Positions 16,556 to 26,084 are shown, numbered from the stretch's first letter. The stretch: DNA of 64,000 nucleotides from Roseobacter sp. MH60115 (GCF_015644665.1 NZ_JADOBQ010000002.1:682001-746000); one strand, 5' to 3'. The notes: generated by a model not told the origin, from the sequence alone. Made by a program: numbers and translations.

Positions 16556-17566
16556 ATGAACCGACGTACATTCACTGCGACCAGTTTGGCAGCGGCTCTG
16601 GCACCACTGCCGCGTCCGTCATTTGCGCAACAGACAACGACCGATTTGCCCGGCTATCAGGTCGCCGAAATCAATGGTGGACGCTTAACTGCGGGACACG
16701 GGGGGATGGCAACCCCGCACGCCGTTGTTGATGATGACACGCTGTTTCAAGTGGCCTCGTGTTCCAAAACCGTAACCGCGTTGGCAGTTCTGACATTGGT
16801 TCGGGATGGCCGTATTGAGCTTGACCAAGCCGCAAACAGGTATCTTCGGCAGTGGCAATTGCCAGGTCCCAGAGGTGCCACTGCGACAATCGCGGAATTG
16901 CTGTCGCATACCGCAGGCACCACAGTTCATGGGTTTGAGGGGTATGGGCCGGGCATCGAAATTCCGAACCTGCCGGATATCCTTTCTGGTCGCCATCCCG
17001 CCAATTCAAATCCTGTGCGGACACGTCGCCGTCTGTTTCGCCAATTCAGGTACAGCGGCGGCGGCACAATGGTTCTGCAAGCATTGATTGAAGACATTAC
17101 CGGAATGGGTTTCGCGACATACACCACTACGGAGGTCCTGACCCCGATTGGCGCCCCTCGCGCAACCTTTGCTCTAAAGCCAGAACCAGCCTTCGCACAT
17201 GGGTTTTATGCAGATGGGTGGCCGCTGGTCGGCGGGTTCAGAAGGCACCCGGAAAGCGCTGCGGCCGGGCTCTGGGCAACTGCATCGGACCTCGCAAAGG
17301 TCCTGCAAGCGGTACTTCACTCCCTGAGTGGCGCACGCGATGCCCTTATTCCCGTGGCACTGGCGCAGCGGATGGTCACGCCAGTGAGCTGGCGCTCAGG
17401 CCTGGGCGTATTTGTGACACCCTCCGCCACGATTTTGCACGAAGGGCGCAATTTTGGATTTGACTCCGTAATGGCTGCTGAGCTTGCGACCGGAAGGGTT
17501 CGCGCCGCGGTCACGAACCGAAACGGGGCGCTTGAGACCTATGCCCGGCAGTTGGTGCCGGATTGA
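16556..17566 (+). CDS. Serine beta-lactamase-like hydrolase, exported
   Basis: This is a 336-aa member of the class C beta-lactamase/esterase superfamily. An arginine-rich signal peptide (MNRRTFTATSLAAAL... ending SFAQQ), possibly Tat-dependent, leads to the SxxK nucleophile motif in VASCSKTVTALAVL. The tyrosine motif appears as YSGGG and the KTG-equivalent as HEGRNFGF. LSHTAGT is the usual loop after the active site. It is likely a peptidase or esterase rather than an antibiotic resistance enzyme. The start at 16556 has AGGAAG 8 nt upstream. It looks intact amid pseudogenes and may pair with the AraC-type regulator downstream. Confidence 0.8.
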   Translation: MNRRTFTATSLAAALAPLPRPSFAQQTTTDLPGYQVAEINGGRLTAGHGGMATPHAVVDDDTLFQVASCSKTVTALAVLTLVRDGRIELDQAANRYLRQWQLPGPRGATATIAELLSHTAGTTVHGFEGYGPGIEIPNLPDILSGRHPANSNPVRTRRRLFRQFRYSGGGTMVLQALIEDITGMGFATYTTTEVLTPIGAPRATFALKPEPAFAHGFYADGWPLVGGFRRHPESAAAGLWATASDLAKVLQAVLHSLSGARDALIPVALAQRMVTPVSWRSGLGVFVTPSATILHEGRNFGFDSVMAAELATGRVRAAVTNRNGALETYARQLVPD

Positions 17567-17712
17567 TCCTGTCGCAGTTTTAGGTCACTTGTACCGCGTT
17601 GGTCGGCAGTTCCAAATTCTGGGCTGTCCATCCTCACAGGGAAGGACAGATTGAGGGGCCTTGAGTGCGTTTGCATTCTGGTCTCCCTGCGGTGTTCGGG
17701 ACAATTTGTGGT

Positions 17713-18930
17713 ATGGACTTAATCATCGTTGAAATGGCCAGCACGGCCACTATCGCAATCACGTTGTTCGGCATCGCATTTTGTCTCACGCAGACAGAGC
17801 ACTCCTGCGTGAGTAGAAGTTTTGCGGCGTTCCTTGCCGCTGTGGCAGTGAACAACGTCCCGGATGCATTCAATCGCATGATTGAGACACTGCCGGATGC
17901 CTACATCCAACCGGCCGAGTCTATCATATGGCTGCCCAGTTCGCTTTTACTTGCACCGCTGTTTTGGATGTACGTGTTTACACTGACATCACCCGAACAA
18001 CGGCGGCCCGCGCATCTCTTTCGCCATATTCTCTTGCCGGTTCTTGCGGTGCTGTCTGGGGTGATAATCCTCTTGTCTCCGCAAGAGGTATCGGGAACGC
18101 TCTATTCTAATGGGCCTCTACCGTCTTCGCCTTGGCTGGTGGCGCTTGTTCTTGTTGTCTTACTCTTGCAGCTCGCGGTTTATCCGCAAATGGCCGTCTA
18201 CCTTTTCCTGATCATACGCCGTCTGATGCGCTATCGACTGATGCTGCGCGATGTCTATGCCAGTACCGAAGAACACGAACTGCGTTGGATTTACGTGATT
18301 GGCGGTTTGGGGGTGCTTTTCTGGGTGGCTCAAGCGCTTGTCCTGTTCATCGCCTTTGACCCGAAGCCAACGGGCGCGACACCTGCGTTCATCAGTGTTG
18401 CCGGTTTTGCTGGCCTCGCTCTGGTTGCGACGACAACACATTGGGGCCTGCGACAACGCCCGGCTCTGGTGCCCGACGTCGAAGCCGAACAAACGCCGAC
18501 AATACCCATTGATCAGCCACAGGAAAAGTCGAGTGAGAAATATGAAAAATCTGCGCTGACGGCAGAGGCAACGACACGTATCACCCGCAAACTGCGTGCC
18601 GCGATGGAAACAGATCACCTGCACCGTGACCCCAATCTTTCGCTGTGGATCTTGGCCCGACATATCGGTGCATCGCCAAACTATATTTCGCAGACGCTGA
18701 ACGAGGTGATTGGCGAGAACTTCTTTGATTTCGTCAACGGGTACCGCATCGCCGAGGCCATGACGCTGTTGTCCACGACCGATGAAACTGTTCTCAACAT
18801 CACCTACGATGTGGGCTTCAATGCGCGGTCTTCCTTTTACAACGCCTTCAAGCGTGTCACCGGCCAAACCCCCACCAGTTATCGAAAAACAGTGTCTCGC
18901 CCTGTTGGGATGGATGACAGCAAAGGGTGA
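17713..18930 (+). CDS. Membrane-bound AraC-family transcriptional regulator
   Basis: This is a protein of about 405 aa with roughly seven hydrophobic segments in the first 230 residues and a C-terminal AraC DNA-binding domain. The domain reads LSLWILARHIGASPNYISQTLNEVIGENFFDFVNGYRI for the first helix-turn-helix and NITYDVGFNARSSFYNAFKRVTGQTPTSYR for the second. Such membrane AraC proteins sense an external or membrane signal. The start at 17713 (MDLIIVEM) gives a clean N-terminal helix; 17665 is possible. It follows the serine hydrolase gene by 146 nt and could regulate it. Confidence 0.8.
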   Translation: MDLIIVEMASTATIAITLFGIAFCLTQTEHSCVSRSFAAFLAAVAVNNVPDAFNRMIETLPDAYIQPAESIIWLPSSLLLAPLFWMYVFTLTSPEQRRPAHLFRHILLPVLAVLSGVIILLSPQEVSGTLYSNGPLPSSPWLVALVLVVLLLQLAVYPQMAVYLFLIIRRLMRYRLMLRDVYASTEEHELRWIYVIGGLGVLFWVAQALVLFIAFDPKPTGATPAFISVAGFAGLALVATTTHWGLRQRPALVPDVEAEQTPTIPIDQPQEKSSEKYEKSALTAEATTRITRKLRAAMETDHLHRDPNLSLWILARHIGASPNYISQTLNEVIGENFFDFVNGYRIAEAMTLLSTTDETVLNITYDVGFNARSSFYNAFKRVTGQTPTSYRKTVSRPVGMDDSKG

Positions 18931-19108
18931 TCACGCGACATCCGGTCCAGTCATTGCGGATCAGGAGACAGCCAAAACCACTTCACTCACTTGCCCTCAA
19001 ACTACGGAAAACCGAGATTTAGCTCACCGCCCACCACGCCCGTGGGTTCGATGCGGCGCATCGACTTCGGCGCTGTCGAAATGTGAAAAGATTGAGAAAG
19101 ACACTTTT

Positions 19109-19291
19109 ATGAAACGATACCTAATCCTGGCTCTCTTTGCCCTCTGTGCTTGCGAAACGCCCGCTGAGATTTCCGCACGCAAGCAGGTTGATGCCGCCTG
19201 CGTGGCCGGAGACATTCAAGCCTGCGCCGCTGTTCAGCAAAGAGTTGCGGCAGAAAATCAGGCTCTTGCGATAACCGTTTTGGGGTTGTGA
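19109..19291 (+). CDS. Small lipoprotein-like peptide
   Basis: This is a 60-aa exported peptide starting MKRYLILALFALCACETP, a short signal peptide with a Cys pair at positions 14 and 16 that could act as a lipobox. The mature part is Ala/Gln-rich and holds two more Cys residues (ACVAGDIQAC), giving a possible disulfide. A GAGAAAG lies about 10 nt upstream. The family is not recognised. It stands alone between the AraC-type regulator and a GFA pseudogene. Confidence 0.5.
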   Translation: MKRYLILALFALCACETPAEISARKQVDAACVAGDIQACAAVQQRVAAENQALAITVLGL

Positions 19292-19627
19292 ACAATGTGG
19301 ACGGTTCTGCTTCAATAGAGTGACACCGGTTCAAGAGGGATTGGGCCAATACGCGCGGGTTCTCCAACGCCAAGATTTTCCGCTGCTGATTGTGCCACAT
19401 CAATTGCCGGCTGCGTAACTTTGACGCCTGTCGCGGCCCATCCCTGTTTTGCAAGCCAGATCGTATCATCCCACGTGCGCAACCAAGATCATGCACCCGC
19501 CCAGGGGCAGTCCATCGCTCTTGAGCGCGGGTCGGGGCAGTGGCAAAAGTGAAAGCAATCAGTTTGAATTTTGTTGGAATTCAGCGATCAGGCGGTCGAA
19601 CGTGTCAGGCTCGGTCCAATGGCAGAT
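19292..19627. other. Gap with no clear gene
   Basis: I find no supported gene. A minus-strand reading at about 19560-19627 (WTEPDTFDRLIAEFQQNSN then stop) looks like the tail of a lost protein, but nothing upstream of it in frame can be identified. Confidence 0.4.
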
Positions 19628-20011
19628 TTAATCGATGAGGATCCGCAACATTCGTGGTTGAGCGCTTTTTGTCCAGATATGTGCGGCGGGAGAAGTCTTG
19701 CTTATATCATCCAGTGAGCCGCCCTTCACACCGAGTGTGTCCGACACTCCCAGGAAAGCGTGATAGATGCGGGTGCCACATGTCGAACAGGGAGTGCAGA
19801 CCTCTTCACTCTCGCTGTCGCCTGTTGTTTTCCACGTCGAAAGTACTCCGGACGTCGCTTGGAATGCATCCGCAGGGAACCAAACAGACATACCACAAGC
19901 GCTGCTGGACTGTTGTTGGCAGTCAGCTCAATGGCAGCAAGAGGCAACGACAGGTTTGTTGTCTGTTTCGTATAGAATGGCGCCGCATTGACAGCCCCCG
20001 TAGTGGTTCAT
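19628..20011 (-). pseudogene. GFA/CENP-V-family gene with in-frame TGA
   Basis: Read from an ATG at 20011 the frame encodes MNHYGGCQCGAILYET, then VVASCCH followed by TGA (codon 28, 19928-19930), then ADCQQQSSSACGMSVW and WFPADAF without a frame change. The family (glutathione-dependent formaldehyde-activating-like, zinc-binding) has Cys at the TGA position in a CHCxDCQ motif, so TGC or TGT has become TGA. The distal part still has CSTCGTRIYH and AHIWTKSAQP. The simplest reading is a nonsense mutation; a downstream ATG at 19891 would give only an 87-aa fragment lacking the first zinc ligands. Confidence 0.7.
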
Positions 20012-20195
20012 CGCGGTATGACCCTGCGTCAAAAATGGTGCTGATGTGCTGATCCTAAGCAATCAGCGACCAGATGCTGTTGTAAAACCGCAAGGGTGGC
20101 TTTGCGTGCTTTTCGATTGGCGCCATGTCTTCTCAGTGATTAAACGGAGCCACGCGTACATTCGGCCAACGCCATTTGCATAAAACGGGCAGGAG

Positions 20196-20478
20196 CTAGG
20201 TCGCTCGATTGCCAGTCACATCCGCGAGTTCAGAGAATAGCCATGCGCCGAACTTGTCGGCAATCCGGTCACCTCTCATGTCCGGATGCGCTGACAGCCA
20301 ATAGTCGTCACGCCCGGGGCGCAATGTATCTCCGACCTTTGTCAGATCGCCACATTTCAGAGCGTCGGCACAGAGGATGTCGTCGCCGATGACGATGCCC
20401 AGCCCATTCATGGCAGCCCGTATGGATAGTCCGCCATTGCCCAACACGATCCCCTGATCAAACCTGACCTGCTCGCCT
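20196..20478 (-). pseudogene. LysR regulator C-terminal fragment
   Basis: About 93 codons remain of a LysR-type effector-binding domain. They read FDQGIVLGNGGLSIRAAMNG, then GLGIVIGDDIL and AHPDMRGDRIADKFGAWL, the usual end of GcvA-like regulators. No DNA-binding domain or in-frame start exists; a stop codon and then the IS3 remnant replace the missing 5' part. The element probably inserted into or deleted the gene. Confidence 0.65.
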
Positions 20479-20490
20479 TAGAGACCGCGT

Positions 20491-21054
20491 TTATGGGTAA
20501 GCTCTGTTCAGGTTTTGGTCTTCCCTCGACCGGTTAGCATATTCGTGTGGCGTCAGGCCAGCGAGGCTGGAGTGAGGCCGGGTGTAGTTGTCGTCTCTGC
20601 GCCATGCCGCGATCATGCGGCAGGCATGGCGCAGAGATGGGAACAGGTGTTCGTTCAGGCACTTCTCGCGCATCCTTCCGTTGAAGCTTTCCTCGAAACC
20701 GTTCTGCATGGGTTTGCCGGGCGCGATGTAGTGCCAGCCGACGTTGCGATCCTCTCGCCACTTGAGCATCGCGTTGCTGGTCAGCTCAGTCCCGTTGTCT
20801 GAGACCACTATGCAGGGATAGCCGCGCAGTTCGGCGATGCGATCCAGTTCGCGAGCGACACGCGCGCCGCCAATGGATGTGTCGACCACTGCGGCCAGGC
20901 ACTCACGGCTGAAGTCGTCGATGAAGTTCAAGACCCGGAGCCTGCGCCCGTCTTCCAACGCGTCAGATATGAAGTTGAGCGACGCTACTTTATACAAGTG
21001 GCGGTCCAAGTGTGGCCGCATTGAGGTGAGTTCAACGATGCTTGGATTATGCAT
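20491..21054 (-). mobile_element. IS3-family transposase remnant (OrfB C-terminal part)
   Basis: This is a 187-aa reading of the integrase core of an IS3 transposase. It has [27 protein letters not shown] (second catalytic Asp) and [14 protein letters not shown] (catalytic Glu), and ends TPHEYANRS...NLNRAYP. The N-terminal part and OrfA are missing. The first catalytic Asp, expected in a SLDF motif, reads SLNF. The element is therefore truncated and catalytically dead. It abuts the LysR fragment; I could not define both terminal inverted repeats. Confidence 0.8.
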
Positions 21055-21307
21055 TCGCTGCGAAAGTCCGGTCTGGTGAAGCTGTGCTGCGCGCTTGACT
21101 AGAGGTCGAACGCCCGGAATGGGCCGTGGACGGCATTAATGGCGTTTTGGCTAGGGGCTTTTCACCGAAAATTTCAAAAAACCGTGTTAGGCTACTGAGC
21201 CCCTGAAAATCAGCAAAGATGCTTAATGTGACGTTCTTACCCGACAAAAGTTGTAAGTCTCGCCGGACAAGTTGCGGTTCATGCCGGACGACACAACAAG
21301 AAGTGTT

Positions 21308-21382
21308 TGGCTGGGATGGTAGGATTCGAACCTACGGTACACTGTACCAAAAACAGTTGCCTTACCACTTGGCTACATCCCA
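21308..21382 (-). tRNA. tRNA-Gln (anticodon TTG)
   Basis: A 75-nt cloverleaf can be folded: acceptor stem TGGGATG/CATCCCA, D-arm GCCAAGTGGTAAGGC, anticodon stem ACTGT/ACAGT enclosing loop TTTTGGT with anticodon TTG, T-arm GTAGG-TTCGAAT-CCTAC, and an encoded CCA end (21308-21310). It is intact and lies at the right edge of the pseudogene-rich stretch. Confidence 0.95.
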
Positions 21383-21563
21383 ACGTGGGCCGGTAATTAA
21401 GCCTCTCTGGCCAGACGCGCAAGACCTGATTTCGAGAAAAAGCCTGCAATTTCCAATCCAAGCGTTTCCTATGGAACGCCTTGGTGGCTTGGCGCTCTCG
21501 CAACGCCCATCGCCTCTCAACCTAAGCGCCTTGGTGCGCGCTGGCGGTCATCGGCGCAGGGTA

Positions 21564-22556
21564 TCAGGCTGTGACGTCGATCAGGATGGCACCGGCGCGC
21601 CCGCCCGCTTCAACGGCTTCATGCGCTAGTGCTGTGTCTTTAAGGTCAAAGATATCCTGCACCGGGCATTTCAGAGCACCGTCGACGAGGGCATCATGCA
21701 GCCTGTCGATGGCATGTATCCGCTCGGCCTTGCCCAGAAGATAAATCAACACGATATCGAGTGTCACGGCTTTGAAAAGAAGAGGATAGAAGGGAAGCGT
21801 GGGGGTCATGTTCAGCGCTGAGCCATAGGCTGCGATCGTCCCATTGGGCGCGATGACCGCCGTATCGGTTGCGATGTTCTGGCCGAACTCCACTTCGATG
21901 ATCCGAGGTATCAGGTTTCCATCGTTGGCCGCCAGAATCTGATCGGGCAGATCGTCTGCCTTGTAGTCCAGAACGACGTCCGCTCCTGCGGCCTCGCAAC
22001 GCGCCACTCCGGCACCATGGGCCGTGGCTATGATCGTGGCGCCGCCCCATTTCGCAAGCTGGATGGCGAGATATCCAACCGTGCCAGCGCCACCGTGAAT
22101 AACGACGGTCTGCCCGGCAATCTCACCGCCGCCAAACACCGTATGTGCCGCTGTCAGGCCCGGAATGCCAAGGATTGCGCCGGTCTCCAAACTGACTTTG
22201 TCCGGCAAGGTCACAGCCTGGTCGGCAGGCAGGACGATGTGGCTCGCGGCAGTGCCGAAGGCGCGTTGCCACTGCCCGTTCCATATCCACACCCGCTCGC
22301 CGATCCGGGCGGTATCTACGCCCGGACCCACCGCAGAGATGATGCCTGCGCCGTCACTATGGGGTACGATCCTGGGAAACGGCGGCGTGGTGACGCCGGG
22401 GCGGGATCCGGCGCGGGCCTTGACGTCCGACGGATTCACGCCCGAGTAAGCCAGCTCGACGCAGACCTCGCCGACCTGAGGTGTCGGCAGTTCCTGTTCC
22501 GACAAGTGCAAGACATCGGAGGCGTTTCCGAAACTCTCATAGCTGATGATACGCAT
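21564..22556 (-). CDS. NADPH:quinone oxidoreductase-like zinc-free MDR protein
   Basis: This is a 330-aa medium-chain dehydrogenase/reductase of the quinone oxidoreductase type. The GroES-like N-terminus (ELAYSGVNPSDVKARAG) is followed by the cofactor-binding segment VVIHGGAGTVGYLAIQLAKWGG with an NADPH-type AxxGxxG motif. The structural zinc cysteines of alcohol dehydrogenases are absent. It would reduce quinones or enones with NADPH in the cytoplasm. The ATG at 22556 has GGAG 9 nt upstream. It stands alone next to the tRNA gene. Confidence 0.88.
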   Translation of the reverse strand: MRIISYESFGNASDVLHLSEQELPTPQVGEVCVELAYSGVNPSDVKARAGSRPGVTTPPFPRIVPHSDGAGIISAVGPGVDTARIGERVWIWNGQWQRAFGTAASHIVLPADQAVTLPDKVSLETGAILGIPGLTAAHTVFGGGEIAGQTVVIHGGAGTVGYLAIQLAKWGGATIIATAHGAGVARCEAAGADVVLDYKADDLPDQILAANDGNLIPRIIEVEFGQNIATDTAVIAPNGTIAAYGSALNMTPTLPFYPLLFKAVTLDIVLIYLLGKAERIHAIDRLHDALVDGALKCPVQDIFDLKDTALAHEAVEAGGRAGAILIDVTA

Positions 22557-22644
22557 TGTGCGGGCTCCAAACGGTCCGGTTCTGGCCACCCTAGCTGCGC
22601 GCGCGTCAGGCACAAGCCATGCGATGTGAAATCAGACTACGTCC

Positions 22645-23148
22645 TCAGTCCCGAACCTCATCGGGCTTCACGCCCCAGAGGCGCGATTTGGGGGCCCAGC
22701 CACGGTAGCCGCCTGATTTGAGCTGGCACCATTCGAGGTCGCATTTGCCCAGCCGCGCGATGACACCCGCTTCCAGGGCCGCGGTCACGGGCGTTTCCAC
22801 ATCCGGGCGCATGTGCAGAGACAGCATATCCTTTTCCACGATCACCGTGCGCACCCCGGACAGCAGCGAATAGTGAACCCATCCGCCCTGACCTTCACGA
22901 TCTTCAACCCGCCGCCAATGGCCGTGCTCGGCGGTGATCTGCAGGGGCATGTCGCGCTGCTTGAACACCCAGTCGATGCGGTGGGTCAGGGACGGACCGC
23001 GTCGCGCATTCCCTTCGGACGCCTTCATCGAGACAAATCGCGGCAGCGGCAGGTTGGTCACGGGCCCCGTGTCGCGCGCTATGCCCGGGGTGCCCATGCA
23101 GGCAAGGGACAAGGCCCCGACAAGGGCTGCGAGAAGGTATTTGGTCAT
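22645..23148 (-). CDS. Exported SH3-domain protein
   Basis: This is a 167-aa protein with a signal peptide (MTKYLLAALVGALSLACMG...IARD) and two tandem bacterial SH3-like units. The first contains RFVSMKASEGNARRGPS and GHWRRVED; the second contains MLSLHMRPDVETPV and CDLEWCQLKSGGYRGWAPKSRLWGV. Such proteins bind peptidoglycan or stabilise periplasmic partners. It is divergent from the hydroxyacid dehydrogenase gene with 118 nt between them. The pattern is common in alphaproteobacteria; no more precise function can be read. Confidence 0.8.
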   Translation of the reverse strand: MTKYLLAALVGALSLACMGTPGIARDTGPVTNLPLPRFVSMKASEGNARRGPSLTHRIDWVFKQRDMPLQITAEHGHWRRVEDREGQGGWVHYSLLSGVRTVIVEKDMLSLHMRPDVETPVTAALEAGVIARLGKCDLEWCQLKSGGYRGWAPKSRLWGVKPDEVRD

Positions 23149-23266
23149 GACACTGCCTGTTATTCGTAAATTGCCCGTTTGCTGGCCCGAGGTTCTTGTG
23201 CCCCGTCGCCATCTCGGCCACCATGGCACAAAACAGGCTGATGCGCCAAGTCCGGGGAGGCTCGAA

Positions 23267-24253
23267 ATGTCAAAGCCAAAGCTGAGTGTTGTCGTTACGC
23301 GACGGTTGCCGGAGGTGGTGGAAACCCGCCTGTCAGAGCTTTTCGATGTGACCCTGCGTGATGATGATGCCCCGATGAGCCGGGCGGATCTCGCCAAGGC
23401 GATGAAGGCGGCGGACGTGTTGGTGCCCACGGTGACGGATGAGATCGATTCCGCCCTGATCACGCAGGCCGGTGACCGGCTGAAGCTGATTGCGAATTAC
23501 GGGGCAGGGGTGGACCATATCGACGTGGCAACGGCCCGCCAGCGTGGTGTTCTGGTGTCCAACACGCCCGGGGTGCTGACCGATGACACGGCCGATATGA
23601 CCATGGCGCTGATGCTGGCGGTATTGCGCCGGATGCCCGAGGGGTTGAGCGTGATGCAGTCGGGCGACTGGGAGGGCTGGGCCCCCACCGCCTATCTTGG
23701 CGGGCGCGTTGCGGGGCGCCGGTTGGGCATCCTCGGCATGGGGCGCATCGGGCAGGCCGTGGCCCGCCGGGCCGCCGCCTTTGGCATGCAGGTACACTAC
23801 CACAATCGCCGCCGCCTGCGCCCTGAGGTGGAGCAGGCGTTGGAGGCGACCTATTGGGAAAGCCTCGACCAGATGGTGGCGCGTATGGATGTGATCTCCA
23901 TCAATTGCCCGGCGACGCCCTCCACCTTTCATCTGATGAACGCGCGGCGGCTGAAACTGATGAAGCCGGAGGCGGTGATTGTGAATACCTCGCGCGGCGA
24001 GGTGATCGACGAAAGCGCGCTGACCCGCATGTTGCGCGCGGGCGAGATCGCCGGCGCCGGTCTCGACGTTTATGAACGCGGCACCCACGTGAACCCCCGT
24101 CTTCGGCAATTGGGCAATGTTGTGCTGCTGCCGCATATGGGGTCCGCCACGCGCGAGGGCCGCATCGAGATGGGCGAGAAAGTCATCATCAATATCAAGA
24201 CCTTCGACGATGGCCACCGGCCACCGGATCAGGTCATTCCGTCAATGCTTTGA
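23267..24253 (+). CDS. D-2-hydroxyacid dehydrogenase (glyoxylate reductase type)
   Basis: This is a 328-aa NAD(P)-dependent dehydrogenase. It has the NAD-binding motif GILGMGRIGQAVARR, the catalytic Arg in NTSRGEVIDE, the Glu in GAGLDVYERG and the His in LLPHMGSAT. The closest families are glyoxylate/hydroxypyruvate reductases and D-glycerate dehydrogenases. A strong GGGGAGG sits 6 nt before the ATG at 23267. It leads a same-strand run with ggt and the FAD-linked oxidase (gaps of 27 and 25 nt), consistent with an operon for amino-acid or glycolate/lactate carbon. Confidence 0.9.
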   Translation: MSKPKLSVVVTRRLPEVVETRLSELFDVTLRDDDAPMSRADLAKAMKAADVLVPTVTDEIDSALITQAGDRLKLIANYGAGVDHIDVATARQRGVLVSNTPGVLTDDTADMTMALMLAVLRRMPEGLSVMQSGDWEGWAPTAYLGGRVAGRRLGILGMGRIGQAVARRAAAFGMQVHYHNRRRLRPEVEQALEATYWESLDQMVARMDVISINCPATPSTFHLMNARRLKLMKPEAVIVNTSRGEVIDESALTRMLRAGEIAGAGLDVYERGTHVNPRLRQLGNVVLLPHMGSATREGRIEMGEKVIINIKTFDDGHRPPDQVIPSML

Positions 24254-24280
24254 CATCCCAGCCACCAGATTGGAGAGACC

Positions 24281-26059
24281 ATGCGACACATTCTGACAGG
24301 ACTTGCCTTTCTTGCTGCCACGGCGGCGCAGGCCCAGCAAGCGGCTGACGCGGTACAGCCCGAAGCCGCCACGCAGGGCGCCTTTCAGGCGATCTCGCCC
24401 GAGGTTGCCGCAGCGCTGGAGGCGAAATTCGCGGGCACGCCGGTGACGGCCGAAAACTGGATGGTGGCCGCCGCCAACCCCTGGGCGGTCAAGGCCGGGG
24501 CGGATGTGCTGGCCAAGGGCGGCACGGCAGCAGATGCTCTGGTGGCGGTGCAGGCCATGCTCGGGCTGGTGGAGCCGCAATCCTCCGGGTTGGGAGGCGG
24601 TGCCTTTCTGGTCTATTTCGATGCAGAAACCGGGACACTGACCACCCTTGATGGCCGCGAAACAGCCCCGCTGGCGGCGACGCCGCGCTTGTTTCAGGAT
24701 GGCGAGGGGGAGCCGCTTGGCTTTTTTGATGCCGTCGTTGGCGGGCTTTCCGTCGGCACCCCCGGCACCCCTGCCTTGATGGAAGAGGTGCACTTGCGCT
24801 GGGGCGCCCTTGAGTGGGCGGAGCTTCTGGCCCCGGCCATTGAGCGCGCCAAAGAGGGGTTCGAGGTGTCCCCGCGTCTGGCCGGTCTGGTTGAGGGCGA
24901 TGCGGAACGTCTGGGACGGTTCGGCACCACTGCCGACTATTTCCTGCCGGGTGGAACCCCTCTGGCAGCGGGTGATCTGCTGAAGAACCCGGCCTACGCC
25001 GAGACCTTGCAAGCCATGGCCGACGATGGCGCGCGCGCGTTTTACACCGGTGATATCGCTGCCGATATCGTGTCGACCGTGCAGCAGGCCGAAGGCAATC
25101 CGGGCGTCCTGTCCACGGTTGATCTGAGCATCTATGCGGTGAAGGAACGCGCGCCCGTCTGCGTGAGCTACCGCGCGCATGATGTCTGCGGTATGGGGCC
25201 GCCGTCGTCGGGGGCGCTGACCGTCGGTCAGATTCTGGGCATGCTCGATACCTATGACCTCTCTGCCGGGCCGGATGATGTGGAGGTGCGCCGTCTGATG
25301 GGCGATGCGGCGCGGCTCGCCTTTGCGGATCGCGGGCGGTACATGGCCGACAGCGATTTTGTGCCGGTGCCGACCGAGGGTCTGGTGGATCAGACCTATC
25401 TGGCCGGGCGCGCTGCCTTGCTGGCGGGCGATGATGCCCTGCCGGAAGTGGCCCCCGGTACGCCGGAATTTGATCATGCGTTGAACTGGGCAGATGATGC
25501 CTCCATCGAACTGCCCTCGACCTCGCATTTCGTGATCGTGGATGCGGCGGGGAACGTGGCTTCCATGACCACGACGATTGAGAATGGTTTTGGCAGCCGT
25601 CTGATGGTGCGGGGCTTTCTGTTGAATAACGAGCTGACGGATTTCTCCTTCCGCAGCCATGTGGATGGCGTGCCCGTGGCCAACCGGGTGGAGCCGGGCA
25701 AGCGCCCGCGGTCTTCCATGGCACCGACCATCGTGATGAAGGACGGCGCGCCGGCATTGGCGATTGGCAGCCCCGGTGGTAGCCGGATCATCGGTTATGT
25801 CGCGCAGAGCATCATCGCCTATCTGGATTGGGGATTGGATGTGCAACAGGCTCTTGCGGTGCCGCATGCCGTCAACCGATTTGGCAAATATGACGTGGAA
25901 GAAGGCACCTCGGCAGAGGCCTTGGCAGAGCCTTTGACCGCCTTGGGATATGAAGTCGGCAGCCGGGCGCTGACCTCCGGCCTGCATGCGATTGCGATTG
26001 GTGACGGGTTGCAGGGTGGAGCAGACCCGCGCCGCGAAGGCATCGCGCTCGGGCAGTAA
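24281..26059 (+). CDS. ggt: Gamma-glutamyltransferase
   Basis: This is a 592-aa Ntn-hydrolase precursor, exported by a signal peptide (MRHILTGLAFLAATAAQAQ). The large subunit includes SSGLGGGAFLVYFD and DGRETAP, which binds the glutamyl carboxylate. The protein self-cleaves before the catalytic threonine, Thr414 in LPSTSHFVIVD. The small subunit holds MTTTIENGFGSRL and PGKRPRSSMAPTIV. It hydrolyses glutathione and other gamma-glutamyl compounds in the periplasm. It sits between dehydrogenase genes in an apparent operon. Confidence 0.93.
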   Translation: MRHILTGLAFLAATAAQAQQAADAVQPEAATQGAFQAISPEVAAALEAKFAGTPVTAENWMVAAANPWAVKAGADVLAKGGTAADALVAVQAMLGLVEPQSSGLGGGAFLVYFDAETGTLTTLDGRETAPLAATPRLFQDGEGEPLGFFDAVVGGLSVGTPGTPALMEEVHLRWGALEWAELLAPAIERAKEGFEVSPRLAGLVEGDAERLGRFGTTADYFLPGGTPLAAGDLLKNPAYAETLQAMADDGARAFYTGDIAADIVSTVQQAEGNPGVLSTVDLSIYAVKERAPVCVSYRAHDVCGMGPPSSGALTVGQILGMLDTYDLSAGPDDVEVRRLMGDAARLAFADRGRYMADSDFVPVPTEGLVDQTYLAGRAALLAGDDALPEVAPGTPEFDHALNWADDASIELPSTSHFVIVDAAGNVASMTTTIENGFGSRLMVRGFLLNNELTDFSFRSHVDGVPVANRVEPGKRPRSSMAPTIVMKDGAPALAIGSPGGSRIIGYVAQSIIAYLDWGLDVQQALAVPHAVNRFGKYDVEEGTSAEALAEPLTALGYEVGSRALTSGLHAIAIGDGLQGGADPRREGIALGQ

Positions 26060-26084
26060 CCCGGGCGGAGAGGGGAGGCTGATC

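Noticed and set aside
21055-21307. Possible small gene or second IS end between the IS3 remnant and tRNA-Gln
   Set aside because: A 66-aa minus-strand frame is open but has no start context and no family likeness; I could not find a matching terminal inverted repeat.
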